From: Paenibacillus sp. OV219
GTDB lineage: Bacteria; Bacillota; Bacilli; Paenibacillales; Paenibacillaceae
Direction: 5' to 3'
DNA length: 64,000 nucleotides
Assembly: GCF_900110075.1 (NCBI RefSeq)
Contig: NZ_FOCJ01000001.1
Coordinates: 1,178,001 to 1,242,000 of the forward strand
The translations under genes and the position numbers were made by a program. How positions within the stretch are numbered: the first letter of the stretch is position 1; the number at the start of each line of letters is the position of its first letter. Under the pieces are notes generated by a model, which saw nothing but the letters and a program-made list of their open reading frames with translations, ran no database searches and was not told the origin of the DNA. Shown here one piece after another: positions 8,061 to 18,700 of the stretch.

Positions 8061-8852
8061 TTATTCGGTTCGTTCAGCAGCTGCAGCTGATTGCGCTCTG
8101 CGAGGCTTCGCCATCTCTGCATCGAAATATGCTTCAAGCTCGATAACTTTCCGTGGATCCTCGAGTGATATTTTGTCCGTAAGCACATGCTCTACAATCA
8201 TTGCCCAAGTAGGCGTCACTTTCTGCTGCGCGATAAGGCGAATGGCATTCTTCACGAGCTTGCGTTCTTTGGCATTGGAGTAGACGTCAACATACTGCTG
8301 GATTCGGCTGAAGTCGAGCTCCTTGAACACGGCTCGGAAGATGTCGCCAGTCATTCGGGCATCCTCAAGCGCGCGATGGGCATTGTTGTCTTCGCCGCCT
8401 AGACCGAGATCGAGCAGGGCTGCTTCGACGCTAACGTCATTCGAGACACCTTTGTAGCGTATGTAACCTTTAAGCAGGTCGTAATACTTTGCTTCAAGCC
8501 AATACGCATCGTCCATCTTATGCATCCGCGTATCGAACACGATCCGCTTCATATCTTCTCCGCCCCATGTGAGAATCAGGAAGTTCTCATGCGGTCCAAG
8601 CCAGCTCAAGAAATCAGTCATGACACTTGGAAAGCTGTCAGCGGCATCAATGCCTTCCTGGGGGATGCCGGTTTTCTTCTTAATGAATTCATTCAATTTG
8701 GAAAAATAAACCGGTTTAATTAATGCCGTAAATTCATCGACAGGCTCGAGAGCTTCATTCAATCGCACAGCGCCTATCTCAATGACTTCCATCGGCAAAT
8801 CGCTTGCAAATTTACGTCCGTTAAATTCGATATCAAGAATAATGTAGTCCAC
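8061..8852 (-). CDS. DEDDh 3'-5' exonuclease, KapD/ERI-1-like
   Basis: 263 aa with a GTG start at 8852, behind GGAGGC at the right distance. The exonuclease core spans about residues 1-180: Exo I YIILDIEFNG (Asp and Glu ligands), Exo II near ILTWGGEDMKRI, and Exo III NAHRALEDARMTG with the catalytic His and Asp. This is the ribonuclease T / DNA polymerase III epsilon fold. Bacillus KapD, an inhibitor of the KinA pathway to sporulation, is a family member and the closest type I recognise. The C-terminal 80 residues are charged and lie outside the core fold. It should remove nucleotides from RNA or DNA 3' ends with two metal ions. Confidence 0.85.
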   Translation of the reverse strand: MDYIILDIEFNGRKFASDLPMEVIEIGAVRLNEALEPVDEFTALIKPVYFSKLNEFIKKKTGIPQEGIDAADSFPSVMTDFLSWLGPHENFLILTWGGEDMKRIVFDTRMHKMDDAYWLEAKYYDLLKGYIRYKGVSNDVSVEAALLDLGLGGEDNNAHRALEDARMTGDIFRAVFKELDFSRIQQYVDVYSNAKERKLVKNAIRLIAQQKVTPTWAMIVEHVLTDKISLEDPRKVIELEAYFDAEMAKPRRAQSAAAAERTE

Positions 8853-8925
8853 GTGGTGCCTCCGCTGTTTACCTAATATTCGTCTTACTTAAACAGTCTA
8901 ACGCTGCTGCGCACAAAGAGCAACA

Positions 8926-8963
8926 TTGGCATTTCATTTGGATTTCATAGATAATGAGATTAT
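8926..8963 (+). promoter_or_regulatory. Promoter with overlapping inverted repeat (Fur/Zur-type operator candidate) for ycgR-ycgQ
   Basis: -35 TTGGCA (8926-8931), 18-base spacer, -10 GATAAT (8950-8955). The inverted repeat ATAAT-GAG-ATTAT (8951-8963) covers the -10 and the predicted start site, the usual place for a repressor. The AT-rich arms resemble Fur-family boxes. A metal-responsive operator would fit the downstream His-rich protein, but the match is short. Confidence 0.4.
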
Positions 8964-9002
8964 TGATTTCAGGCTTCTTGCCTATTGATGTGGAGGGACT
9001 TC

Positions 9003-9932
9003 GTGGTTACTTTTCTTCAGCTGAATACGATCTTTCTAAGCATGATTATGGAAGCCATTCCATTCATTCTGCTTGGTGTCATTGTGTCAGGACTTATTCA
9101 AACGTTTCTATCAGAACGGTGGATCGCACGGCTTCTCCCGCAGAATCGATATCTCGCGTCGCTGCTAGGGTGCGGTGTCGGACTTTTCTTCCCCGCTTGC
9201 GAGTGCGGGATCGTACCCATCACGAGGCGACTCATTCGCAAAGGCGTCCCGCTTCATGCAGGCATCGCTTTCATGCTGACTGGACCCATTATTAATCCGG
9301 TCGTCTTATTCGCTACCTACATCGCGTTCGGAAACGATTGGCGGATGGTGCTTATACGCGGGGGTTCTGCCGTTGTTGTCGCTTATGTGACGGCAATTGT
9401 CATCTCGTACCTGTATCCGAAGCTTCCGATGAGGCTTCATGAAGCTGCCATTATGGAGACGGCTGCTGGCGCTGGCGATGCTTCTTCTGCTCGGTTCGCA
9501 AATGATGGATTGCGTGAGCCGCTTCAAAGGCGGCTGTACGATGTCATGCTGCACGCAATAGAGGAATTCTTCTCCGTGGGCAAATATTTGGTGCTTGGAG
9601 CATTCATCGCGGCATCGATGCAGACGTTCATTCCAACTTCTTCGCTCATGCATATGGGCAGCAATCCGGTGACAGCCTCGCTCGTCATGATTGGTCTTGC
9701 TTTCGTCATGTCGCTCTGCTCGGAAGCGGATGCCTTCATCGCGTCATCGTTCCGTAGTACGTTCTCGGTCGGCGCATTGTCTGCTTTTCTCGTCTTCGGC
9801 CCAATGATTGACATTAAGAATACACTTATGCTGCTTGGCGTGTTTAAAGGGCGTTTCGTAATCGTGCTCATTGCACTTGTCGCAGCGTGTACACTAGGCA
9901 CATCATTGCTGGTAGGGAGGCTGTTCGGATGA
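9003..9932 (+). CDS. ycgR: YcgR family permease (UPF0718 / DUF318)
   Basis: 309 aa from a GTG at 9003, chosen because TGGAGGGA lies five bases upstream; TTG 8985 and ATG 8988 in the same frame have no ribosome binding site. The protein has eight or more membrane segments, with family motifs PFILLGVIVSGLIQTFLS, LGCGVGLFFPACECGIVPI (Cys-containing) and FMLTGPIINPVVLF, plus a second half that repeats the fold (MSLCSEADAFIASSF). Genes of this family sit next to ycgQ-type genes in bacilli, and the pair is predicted to form a transporter. Its stop overlaps the ycgQ start (ATGA), so the two are translationally coupled. Substrate not established. Confidence 0.85.
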   Translation: MVTFLQLNTIFLSMIMEAIPFILLGVIVSGLIQTFLSERWIARLLPQNRYLASLLGCGVGLFFPACECGIVPITRRLIRKGVPLHAGIAFMLTGPIINPVVLFATYIAFGNDWRMVLIRGGSAVVVAYVTAIVISYLYPKLPMRLHEAAIMETAAGAGDASSARFANDGLREPLQRRLYDVMLHAIEEFFSVGKYLVLGAFIAASMQTFIPTSSLMHMGSNPVTASLVMIGLAFVMSLCSEADAFIASSFRSTFSVGALSAFLVFGPMIDIKNTLMLLGVFKGRFVIVLIALVAACTLGTSLLVGRLFG

Positions 9933-10933
9933 TTCGTCTCTATATTTTGGCGGGATTCTCCTGCTTATTCCTGATGATGCATTTGAACGGCAATTTGAAC
10001 AAATACATTAACACGAAATATGCTTATCTGTCAGAGAGTGCGATTGTGCTGCTCGGCATATTGTTCGTCTTCGAGTTTGTTCGATTGTATGTGCTCGAGA
10101 GGGAGGCGAATCGGCGTAAGACGAAAGAGCTTCTTGGAGTTGAGGAAAGCGATGAAGGGCAGGGGCATGATTCTCATGCTGACCATGACCATATTCACCA
10201 TGAGCATGAGCATGAGCATGAGCATGTAGGACATGCCCACCACCATGGGAACGAACACCATCACCACGGGCATTCGCATGCGCACCACGATCATGATCAC
10301 CACGGGCATTCTCATGATGAGCCGATTCGGTGGAAGAGGTATCTCGGCTATGGCATTTTGATCTTTCCGCTCATAACCGGCTTCTTCTTGCCTGTTCAGA
10401 CACTAGACTCCAGCTTCGTGAAAGCGAAGGGATTCTCATTCCCGAACTTCGACGCATCTGCGGACAACCCTGGCTTTCACCAGTTTCTGAAGCCGGACAC
10501 AAGTGTCTTCTACGGCAAACAAGGTTATGCGAAGGTGTCCAAGGAGGAGCTTGAAGAGTTCAAGCAGATGAAGGATGTAGAGCTGAATGACGTCAATTTT
10601 CTAAAAGGACTCGAGTCGATCTACAACTTCCCGACTACGTTCACGGGTCGGACGGTCAGCTTCGACGGCTTCATCTATAAAGGCGAGCAGGTGGAAGGCA
10701 ATCATTACTTTGTATTCCGGTTTGGGTTCATACACTGTGTTGCGGATTCCGGCGTGTTCGGAATGCTCGTCAATTTCCCAACTGACGCCAGCTTCCAAGA
10801 CGATGATTGGGTGCATGTTACCGGTAAGCTGAATTGGACATTCTATCAGCCGTTCAAGCAGACGATTCCCGAGCTGACCGTGACGGAATGGAAAGCGATT
10901 CCGAAGCCTAAGGATCCGTATGTGTACCGATAG
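9929..10933 (+). CDS. ycgQ: YcgQ family protein (TIGR03943, DUF1980) with His-rich loop
   Basis: 334 aa from the ATG at 9929, overlapping the ycgR stop. It has two N-terminal membrane helices (residues about 5-25 and 35-55), then an extraordinary histidine-rich stretch at about residues 79-131 with 27 His in 53 residues, many as HEHEHEHEH, HHHH and GHSH. A third membrane helix follows (YLGYGILIFPLITGFFLPV). The C-terminal 170 residues are the outside domain, with FVFRFGFIHCVADSGVFGMLV and VTGKLNW. The His-rich run is a likely metal reservoir or sensor (zinc, cobalt or nickel). With YcgR it probably forms a membrane transport system. The metal link is inferred from composition. Confidence 0.82.
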   Translation: MIRLYILAGFSCLFLMMHLNGNLNKYINTKYAYLSESAIVLLGILFVFEFVRLYVLEREANRRKTKELLGVEESDEGQGHDSHADHDHIHHEHEHEHEHVGHAHHHGNEHHHHGHSHAHHDHDHHGHSHDEPIRWKRYLGYGILIFPLITGFFLPVQTLDSSFVKAKGFSFPNFDASADNPGFHQFLKPDTSVFYGKQGYAKVSKEELEEFKQMKDVELNDVNFLKGLESIYNFPTTFTGRTVSFDGFIYKGEQVEGNHYFVFRFGFIHCVADSGVFGMLVNFPTDASFQDDDWVHVTGKLNWTFYQPFKQTIPELTVTEWKAIPKPKDPYVYR

Positions 10934-10982
10934 AAGTTAGCATTTTTACAATACGATGTAATGTGGATCGTACTCAAATAAT

Positions 10983-11041
10983 AAAGGCTCTTCACTTACA
11001 GTGCTATGATATATACGCACTGAGGTGGAGAGCCTTCTTTT
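10983..11041. terminator. Bidirectional terminator between ycgQ and the DUF11 operon
   Basis: AAGGCTCT-CAC pairs with GTG-AGAGCCTT, with an inner CAGTGC/GCACTG stem. A and T runs flank both sides, so it can serve the two convergent units. Confidence 0.8.
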
Positions 11042-11053
11042 AATGTAACGCCG

Positions 11054-12733
11054 CTACTCATCATGTGTCTCAATAATAATGGCGACTTCGTTCGAATAAA
11101 CGGTGTTGGTAACTAAGGTTCCATTCACCTCGTACGACAATACGGCGCGGACACGGAACCGAATGCGGCTCTGAAACGGATGATCGGAGAGACGGAGTCG
11201 ATAGGTAATGACGACAGTTGCGCCTGGATCGAGTATGCCAATGAAGACACCTTCACCTGGAATAACGGACACTTCGCGTCCATTTACATAGATAACAAGC
11301 CCATCGAGCGATGTTTCACTTGGAATGAGATCATACAAAGTAACAGCAGCGGGATAATTGCCTGTATTCGTAATACGCACGGTTACAGCGATAAGCTCGC
11401 CCGGAACGACAACAGGCGGCGCAGCAGCAAGATCGGCCACGATAACGGGGAGAATGAGTGCGACAAGTACAGTGTTTGTGAACACGGCTTCGCTCACGAT
11501 GACTCCATTTGGCAATCGGTAGCTGTATTCAACCTTCGCACGGTTAACGAGCTCGTTCCTGGCTGGACTAAGTACAGATCGGGTCACTGTTACTTGAAAA
11601 GAAAGGTCGAACAGATGACCAGGACCGAGTGATCCAAGCGCGATGCCGTTATCCGGGTTAGCGGCCGGAAGCGGCCGTCCATTAACGACTGCACTCCCCT
11701 GCACGAATAGAGTGCCTGCTGGAATGGCGTCGCGGACGATCACATCTGCGGCAGTCGTGCCTCCGTTATAGATCGTAATGCTATATCGGACCGTATCGCC
11801 GACAGTTGCTTGCGCGACGTTCGCGGATTTGGTGACGGACAGCGCTGGACCGGAAATGATCGTCGTCACCGGATCTGAAGTAATTGACTGATCGAATATC
11901 CCAAGCTTGAAGCGAAGCGTAGCCTCGTTCGTCAGAAGTGTACCGACCGACCCTTCAAGTACAATAGCTTTGAATTGCACTTGTACGGTGATACTTGGCA
12001 GGATGTTGCCTAGCCCAATCCCGGTTATTGGAGAAGAGGATGGGGAGCGTACACCATCAATGGTGACGCTCCCTTGCACAAAAGACATTCCGACAGGCAG
12101 TGGATCTATAAGTACAGATTGACGAAGCGTCTCAGAGCCGATGTTGGCAATCGTTACGGAATAGGTGAGCATATCGCCGACAAAGGTGAAGGCCGAATTG
12201 ACGCTTTTGCTGATGGTAACATCGAGAACCGTGACTGTCAGTGATACAGCGTTCGAGCTGACAGAGCCGGTAATTGTCCGATCATCCTTCGTAATAAAGA
12301 AATAATCCGCGGTCGCTGTATTATCCAGTTGACCCGACGGCGGGACCGAGACGAGCAGCAGCTGGAACAACACCGTTACGGTATCTCCTGGAAAGACATC
12401 CCCGACTGGAATGCCGTCCTCCGGCGTTATGCCGGGGATCGGCGCCCCATTCACAATAATCGAGTTCGCGACAAATGTTGTACCGGGTGGCAAGATATCA
12501 TAGATCGTTACATTGCCCGAACGATTGCCGCTGTTTCGCAGCGTAATTTGATACGTAATTGGCAGACCTAAGCTAGCTTGTGTGGAAGTTGTACTCAGCT
12601 CGAGTGTGAAGTTCGGACCGTTCACCATTGTATTGACCGTGTTGGAATAGGAGAACGATGTCGAGCTGCCGTCCGAGAACGTAACGACGGACTGATTCGT
12701 AATAGTGAGCGGTGGACCTGGATCTGCCATCAT
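11054..12733 (-). CDS. DUF11-repeat protein, C-terminal part (separated by frameshift from the ORF upstream)
   Basis: 559 aa. It begins within a repeat: PPLTITNQSVVTF followed by SFSYSNTVNT is exactly the second half of the repeat that the upstream ORF starts and does not finish. Four more full repeats follow, each with the pattern G(D)xVTYxIxxxNxG, a DxxPxGTxFVxGS block and an NxAxVxY block. The ends are more divergent than the middle repeats, and the final residues IIIETHDE carry no sortase signal. The ATGATG start overlaps the TGA of the upstream ORF and has no ribosome binding site of its own. It is most simply read as the end of one protein of about 2,800 residues; coupled translation as a separate chain is the alternative. 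Confidence 0.75.
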   Translation of the reverse strand: MMADPGPPLTITNQSVVTFSDGSSTSFSYSNTVNTMVNGPNFTLELSTTSTQASLGLPITYQITLRNSGNRSGNVTIYDILPPGTTFVANSIIVNGAPIPGITPEDGIPVGDVFPGDTVTVLFQLLLVSVPPSGQLDNTATADYFFITKDDRTITGSVSSNAVSLTVTVLDVTISKSVNSAFTFVGDMLTYSVTIANIGSETLRQSVLIDPLPVGMSFVQGSVTIDGVRSPSSSPITGIGLGNILPSITVQVQFKAIVLEGSVGTLLTNEATLRFKLGIFDQSITSDPVTTIISGPALSVTKSANVAQATVGDTVRYSITIYNGGTTAADVIVRDAIPAGTLFVQGSAVVNGRPLPAANPDNGIALGSLGPGHLFDLSFQVTVTRSVLSPARNELVNRAKVEYSYRLPNGVIVSEAVFTNTVLVALILPVIVADLAAAPPVVVPGELIAVTVRITNTGNYPAAVTLYDLIPSETSLDGLVIYVNGREVSVIPGEGVFIGILDPGATVVITYRLRLSDHPFQSRIRFRVRAVLSYEVNGTLVTNTVYSNEVAIIIETHDE

Positions 12734-15700
12734 ACGACCAACACCTGGAATGTTACCGTTGCGACTGCACCAGCCGCAATGGTGCCGATTTGGATACCTG
12801 TATTCGGACTATCTGCCGTCCGAGGGGAACCGTTGACCGTTACGCTGCCTGCGATAAAGCTGGCGCCTGCAGGAATCGGGTCGACGAGTGTAACATTGTT
12901 CACCGGCGAGATGCCGTTGTTCGTAGCCGTGATCGTATACGTGATCGTATCGCCGACGACGGCGTCGATCGCATTGCTGCTCTTCACAACCGACACGTTT
13001 GGAGACGATACCGGAATGACAACCGTGTTCGATTGCACCGTACCGCTGAGCAAACGGCCGTCAGGCGGAGAGAAGCTATAGTTCGCGGTCGCCGTATTGA
13101 CCAACTGCTGCGGCGATGGGAGTGCATCTACAGTGACGTTCAGTGTCACGAGAACATGGACGGTCGCTCCTGCAGCAACGACACCGACATTAATGCCTGT
13201 TGTTGGATCGGCGCCTGGTTGAGGAACGCCGCCGACTGTGACGCTGTTCGGCACGAAATCGGCTCCGGTTGGAATCTGATCGAAGAGAGTGACCGTTGCG
13301 GCAAGGTTACCTGTGTTCGTAACATCCATCGAATATGTGATTGTATCCCCGACGGTTGCATTCGCGGTGTTCGCGGTCTTCAGAACGGCGATGATCGGGT
13401 TATAAACAGGGGTTGTAACGATATTAGAGCTTCCCGTACCCGAGAAGGCGCCGGATGTAAAGCTGACCAATGCCTGATTGCTAATTAGGCCGCTGACAGG
13501 CAGAGTATTGACGGTGACCACGAACGTAACGGTGACCGAATTGCTCGGTGTGATGCTGCCAAGCGTGATACCAAGAGCGGGGTCGGCTCCTGGACGAGGG
13601 ACGCCGCCGACCACTACACTGCCCGGCACGAACGTCGTGCCGACAGGAACTGTATCGGTGAGAACGGCGCTGTTTAAGTTCGCGATGCTCGTATTGGTCA
13701 CCAAGATCGAATAGGTTACGTTATCTCCAATGACAGCGTCCGTAGCAACGGTGCTTTTCACGAGGCTGATATTCGGTGATGTGACCGGAACATTGAGTGT
13801 ATTGGAGAGCGACGTACGCGCGAATGAACGGTTATCCGGAAGTGTAAATATATAGTTGGCAGTTGCCTGGTTCGTCAGTTGCTGATTAGGCGGCAGTGTA
13901 TTGATTAGCAGGGTGAAAGTTGCAGTGACGCTCGCTCCAGCAGCGACAGTGCCGATGCTGAATCCGGCTGTTGGGTCGGCGCCTGCTTGCGGAAGGCCAT
14001 TCACGACTACCGTATTCGGCACGAACGATGTGCCTGCCGGTATCGGGTCGCTAATCGTAACGACGGCCGGATAATTGCCGCTGTTCGTTGTAACGATGTT
14101 GTAGTTAATCGTGCTGCCGACACTGCCAGTAACGGTACTTGAGCTTTTCTCAAGATTAATGACGGGCTGATACACAGGTGTCGTAACGGTATTGGAGAAC
14201 GTGACAGCTGAGAAAATGCCGGATGTGAAGCTCACAGAGGAACGATTGCTGACGAGCTGTTCGTTCGGGACGGATGTGATGGTCACGCTGAATGTGACCG
14301 TCACTGTCACGCCTGCTCCGATGGAGCCGAGCGAGAAGCCGGCAGCCGGGTTGGCATCCGGACGCGGTACCCCATCAACGGTTATGCTGCCGGATACAAA
14401 CGAGGTGCCCGCAGGAATCGGATCAGAGAAGATCACATTGTCGACCGGCGCAATCCCACTGTTCATAACCGTGATCGAATAAACCTGCGTATCGCCGATC
14501 GTTGAAGCTGTCAGCGTAGCGCTCTTGACGACATCAACATCCGGAGCGGATACCGCATACGTTAATGAGTTTGATAGCACTGAGCCGCTGAGCGTTCGGT
14601 TATCCGGTAACGTATAGCTGAACGCGGCAGTTGCTTGGTTGGTCAGTTGCTGCGATGGCGGAAGCGAAGTAATAATGGCCGAGAACGTCACGTTTACCGT
14701 CGTGTTCGGGAACACAACGCCTACGGGGATACCCGTTGCTGGATCGGAACCCGCTTGCGGCTGGCCGCCGACGATGACGCTGTTTGGCACAAAGGACAGC
14801 TGCGGTGCAAGCGTCGTATCCGTTAGTGTGACGGCCGCGGCATAGTTGCCGGAGTTCGTGACAGCAAGCGTATACGCAACCATCAAGCCGACGGTTGCAT
14901 TCGTTGTATTGGCGCTTTTGACGACGGAGATGACCGGTTGGTACACCGGAATATCCACGCCATTGGAGAAAGAGGAGCTAGAGAAGGCGCCTGATGTATA
15001 GGAGACGGATGCTTGGTTCGATATAAACGCCGGTGTCGGCACGCTCGTAACAAGCAAGGAGAAAGTGACAGTGGCGGTTGTTCCGTTCGGAACCGTACCG
15101 ATGGTAACGCCGGCAGCAGGATTCGCGTTCGGCACGACGACGCCGTTAACTGTCACAGAGCCGGCGACGAGCTGAGTACCGCTTGGAATGCCATCGATGA
15201 AGACGGTATTCGTTACCGGCGCAATCCCGTTATTCGAGACGAGGATCGTGTAAGGAATGATGTCGCCAATCGATACGGCAGTTTGCGTAGAGCTCTTACC
15301 TACGGTTACGTTCGGTGAGGATACCGAAATCGATAAGGTGTTAGACAACTTCGAGAGAGTAATCGTCCGGCCATCAGGCGGCGTGAACGTATAAGTCGCG
15401 GTTGCTTGGTTGACGAGCTGCTGTGGATTTGGAAGCGTATCGATGACGACTGAGAACATGACGTAGGATGTGCCGCCAGGGTTCACCGTACCGGCATCGA
15501 TGCCGCCTGTCGGGGTGGAGCTCGGTTGCGGCAGGCCGTTCACGATGACGCTGTTCTGGACATAAGTAGATGATGGAGGTATCGTATCGGTTACGATGAC
15601 GCTCGCCGGCAAATTGCCGGTATTGCTCACTGCGATTGTGAAGGTGACCGTGTCGCCGACTTGTGCGTTTGACGTGTTGGCGGTTTTGATGACGCTAATT

Positions 15701-18700
15701 TCCGGTTGGGTAACGGGCGTCGTTACGACATTGGACGACGACGTGCTCGAGAAGCTGCCGGACGTAAAGCTGACGGTCGACTGGTTAACGATTTGATCGG
15801 ACACAGGCATGATTAACTTCACCTCGTAGGTCACGGTCGCAAAGGCGCCAGGGCCAAGCGCACCGATCGGGATGCCGGCGGTCGCATCCGCCTGGGGAAC
15901 TGCTACTCCATTCACGGTGACACTGCCAGCTACGAAGGTCGTTCCTGGAATGCTCGGCCCAACGAAGATGACATTGTTAACGTTCGTAATGCCGTTGTTC
16001 GTAACGACGCCTGTATACGTAATCGTGTCGCCGGTGATGACGTCTGGCGCAGTAGTGCTGAGTACGACGGACAAGTTCGGCGCTGAAACCGGGATGGATA
16101 CGGTATTCGAGCTCACTTCACCATTCAAGATACGCCCGCCTGGCAGCGTGTACGTATACGTGCCGCTTGCACTGTTAACAAGTTGCTGCGGAGAAGGCAG
16201 CGTATCAACGGATACCTCGAACGTGACGGTACTGATGCCAAAAGGAGGTACTGTAAAGATCGGGAAGCCTGCCGATGGATCGCTTCCTGGCTGTGGCACG
16301 CCATTAAGGATGACCGAGTTCGCGACAAAGGAACAGCCCGAAGGAATATTGTCGCTAAGCGTCATGTTCGCGGCAATATTGCCATTATTGCTGACCTGCA
16401 AGGTATAGACGACCAAATCACCGAGTGTAGCTGCTGAAGTGTTCGCGCTCTTCGTGATCGAAATAATTGGCTGATAAACCGGAATCGTAATCGTATTCGA
16501 GAACGATGAACCTGTGAATGCTCCGGAGGTGAAGCTGACAGCTGCCCGATTGGAGAATTGCGCGGGCGTTGGCAGGGACACGGCAATGACCTTGAACGAA
16601 ACGGTTTTAGAAGCTCCAGCCGCGATCGAGCCAACGGCAACCCCAGATGCTGGGTTGGCACTAGGCGCAGGTACACCCCCAATTAGGACGCTGCCTGATT
16701 CGAAGATCGTCCCAACAGGGATGGGGTCAGAAACGATAACTTGACTAACCGCTTCTATACCGTTATTGGTGACGACAATGGTGTAAGTGATTTCATCTCC
16801 GACGGCGGCTTCCGGTTCACTGATGCTTTTGCTTACGTTCACATTCGGGGCAGAAGCCGGAATCGTGACGCGGTTTGAGCTGCCGCTGCCGTTCATTACC
16901 CGAGAATCCGGGAGCGTGTACGTATATGCGAAAGTTGCCTGATTGGAAAGACTCGGCGGATTAGGAAGCGTCTGTAATAAGACTTGAAAAATGACGGTTA
17001 CCGTTGCGCCAGCAGCGACAGTGCCTACCGGGATGCCGGTCTGCGGCGTCGCACCAGGGCGCGGCGATCCATTAACGGTGATGCTGTTTGCCACATAAGT
17101 GGTCCCTGCAGGAAGCGAATCTGTTAATGTGAGCTGTGCATTGATATTGCCAGTATTCGGTATCGAGAACGTGTACGTAATCGTGTCGCCGACTGTCGCT
17201 TGGGTGAAATTCGCGGATTTGGATGCGCTAATAATCGGTTGGTAGACCGGCACGTTGATCGTATTCGATAAGGAAATACCGTTGAACGTGCCAGAGTTAT
17301 AAGAGATCGAAGCTCGGTTCGTAATTTGAGCCGGGTTCGGCAATGATGTGACGAGCAGCTGGAATGCGACGGTCACGGATGTACCGTTGTTAATGGTGCC
17401 AAGCGATATCCCGCTCGCAGGGTTGGCTCCGGTTACCGGAGTGCCGCCTACCGTGACTGAGCCTGCAACAAAGCTTGTGCCTGTCGGAATCGGGTCATTG
17501 AAGACGACATTGGTTACAGGCGCTACGCCGCTGTTTGCAACGACTGTTGAGAACGTAATCGTATCGCCAACTGTAGTCGCTGTTCGGTTCGAGCTCTTCG
17601 ATGCGGTGACGTTCGGCACTGAGACCGGAATCGTTAACGTGTTGGATGCAGCGGAGCCGCTCAATACCCGGCCGTCCGGTGGAGAATACGTGTATGTGGA
17701 CGTCGCTTGGTCCGTCAGCTGCGGCGGAGACGGGAGGGAGTTAACGACGACCTGGAATGTCACCGTTGTCGTTGTGCCCACGGCGACAGTCCCAATCGGG
17801 AAGCCTACTGCTGGATTCGCGACTGGCTGTGTCACACTGTTCACGGTTACGCTGTTCGGAACAAGCGTACTGCCTGTCGGTATATTATCGGTTAGCGTTG
17901 TTGTTGCGCCGATGCTACCAGAGTTGTTGACGAGTATCGTATACGTGACCGTCGTCCCTATAGCGGCATTCGACGTATTAGCTGATTTAATCAGATTCAG
18001 CACAGGAGAATAGACCGGCGTAGAAACCGTATTGGACGGAATTACGCCAGTGATGGTATCGCCGCCGGCGACACTTTGGAACGTAAAAGCAGCGTTTGCG
18101 GTGTTATTGACGGTAGGTGGACTCGGAAGAGAGGTAATTCTCGCTTTGTATGTAAGAGTAACCGAGCTGTTCAGCGCAAGAGTACCAATCGGAACACCTG
18201 CCGTTATGTCGAAAGTCGGCTTAGCTACGCCTGCTAGCACTACACTTCCTGCGACGAAGGCAGAGCCTGCTGGCAGAGCATCGGTGACAACGACGTTCGA
18301 TGCATTAGCAGTACCGGTATTGTTGACTGTCACGGTGTATGTGACTTGATCGTTAATGACGGTACCAGCTACATTCGCACTCTTCGTAAGGGAGACGACA
18401 GGGGCGTTAATATTGATTTGCAGCGCATTCGCGTTAACGACATACGCATCGCCTGACGTTGTTAGTGTAAGAACGGCAGACGATTGGTTATTGATCAGCC
18501 TTGCTGAAACGTCGACATTCGTAATATCCCAGCCTTGACGGCCGCCGATGATATTCGTTCCTGGCGCTCCGTTCGTCTGGTTGCGCGTGCCGAACGTACC
18601 GGTCGTATTGAGTGCCCCGGAGTCGTTGTTAATCTGTGATGCAAAGAAGTTGTTAGCGAAATTGTTCGTACCTGACAATGCGACCTGTGTGCCAGAGCTT

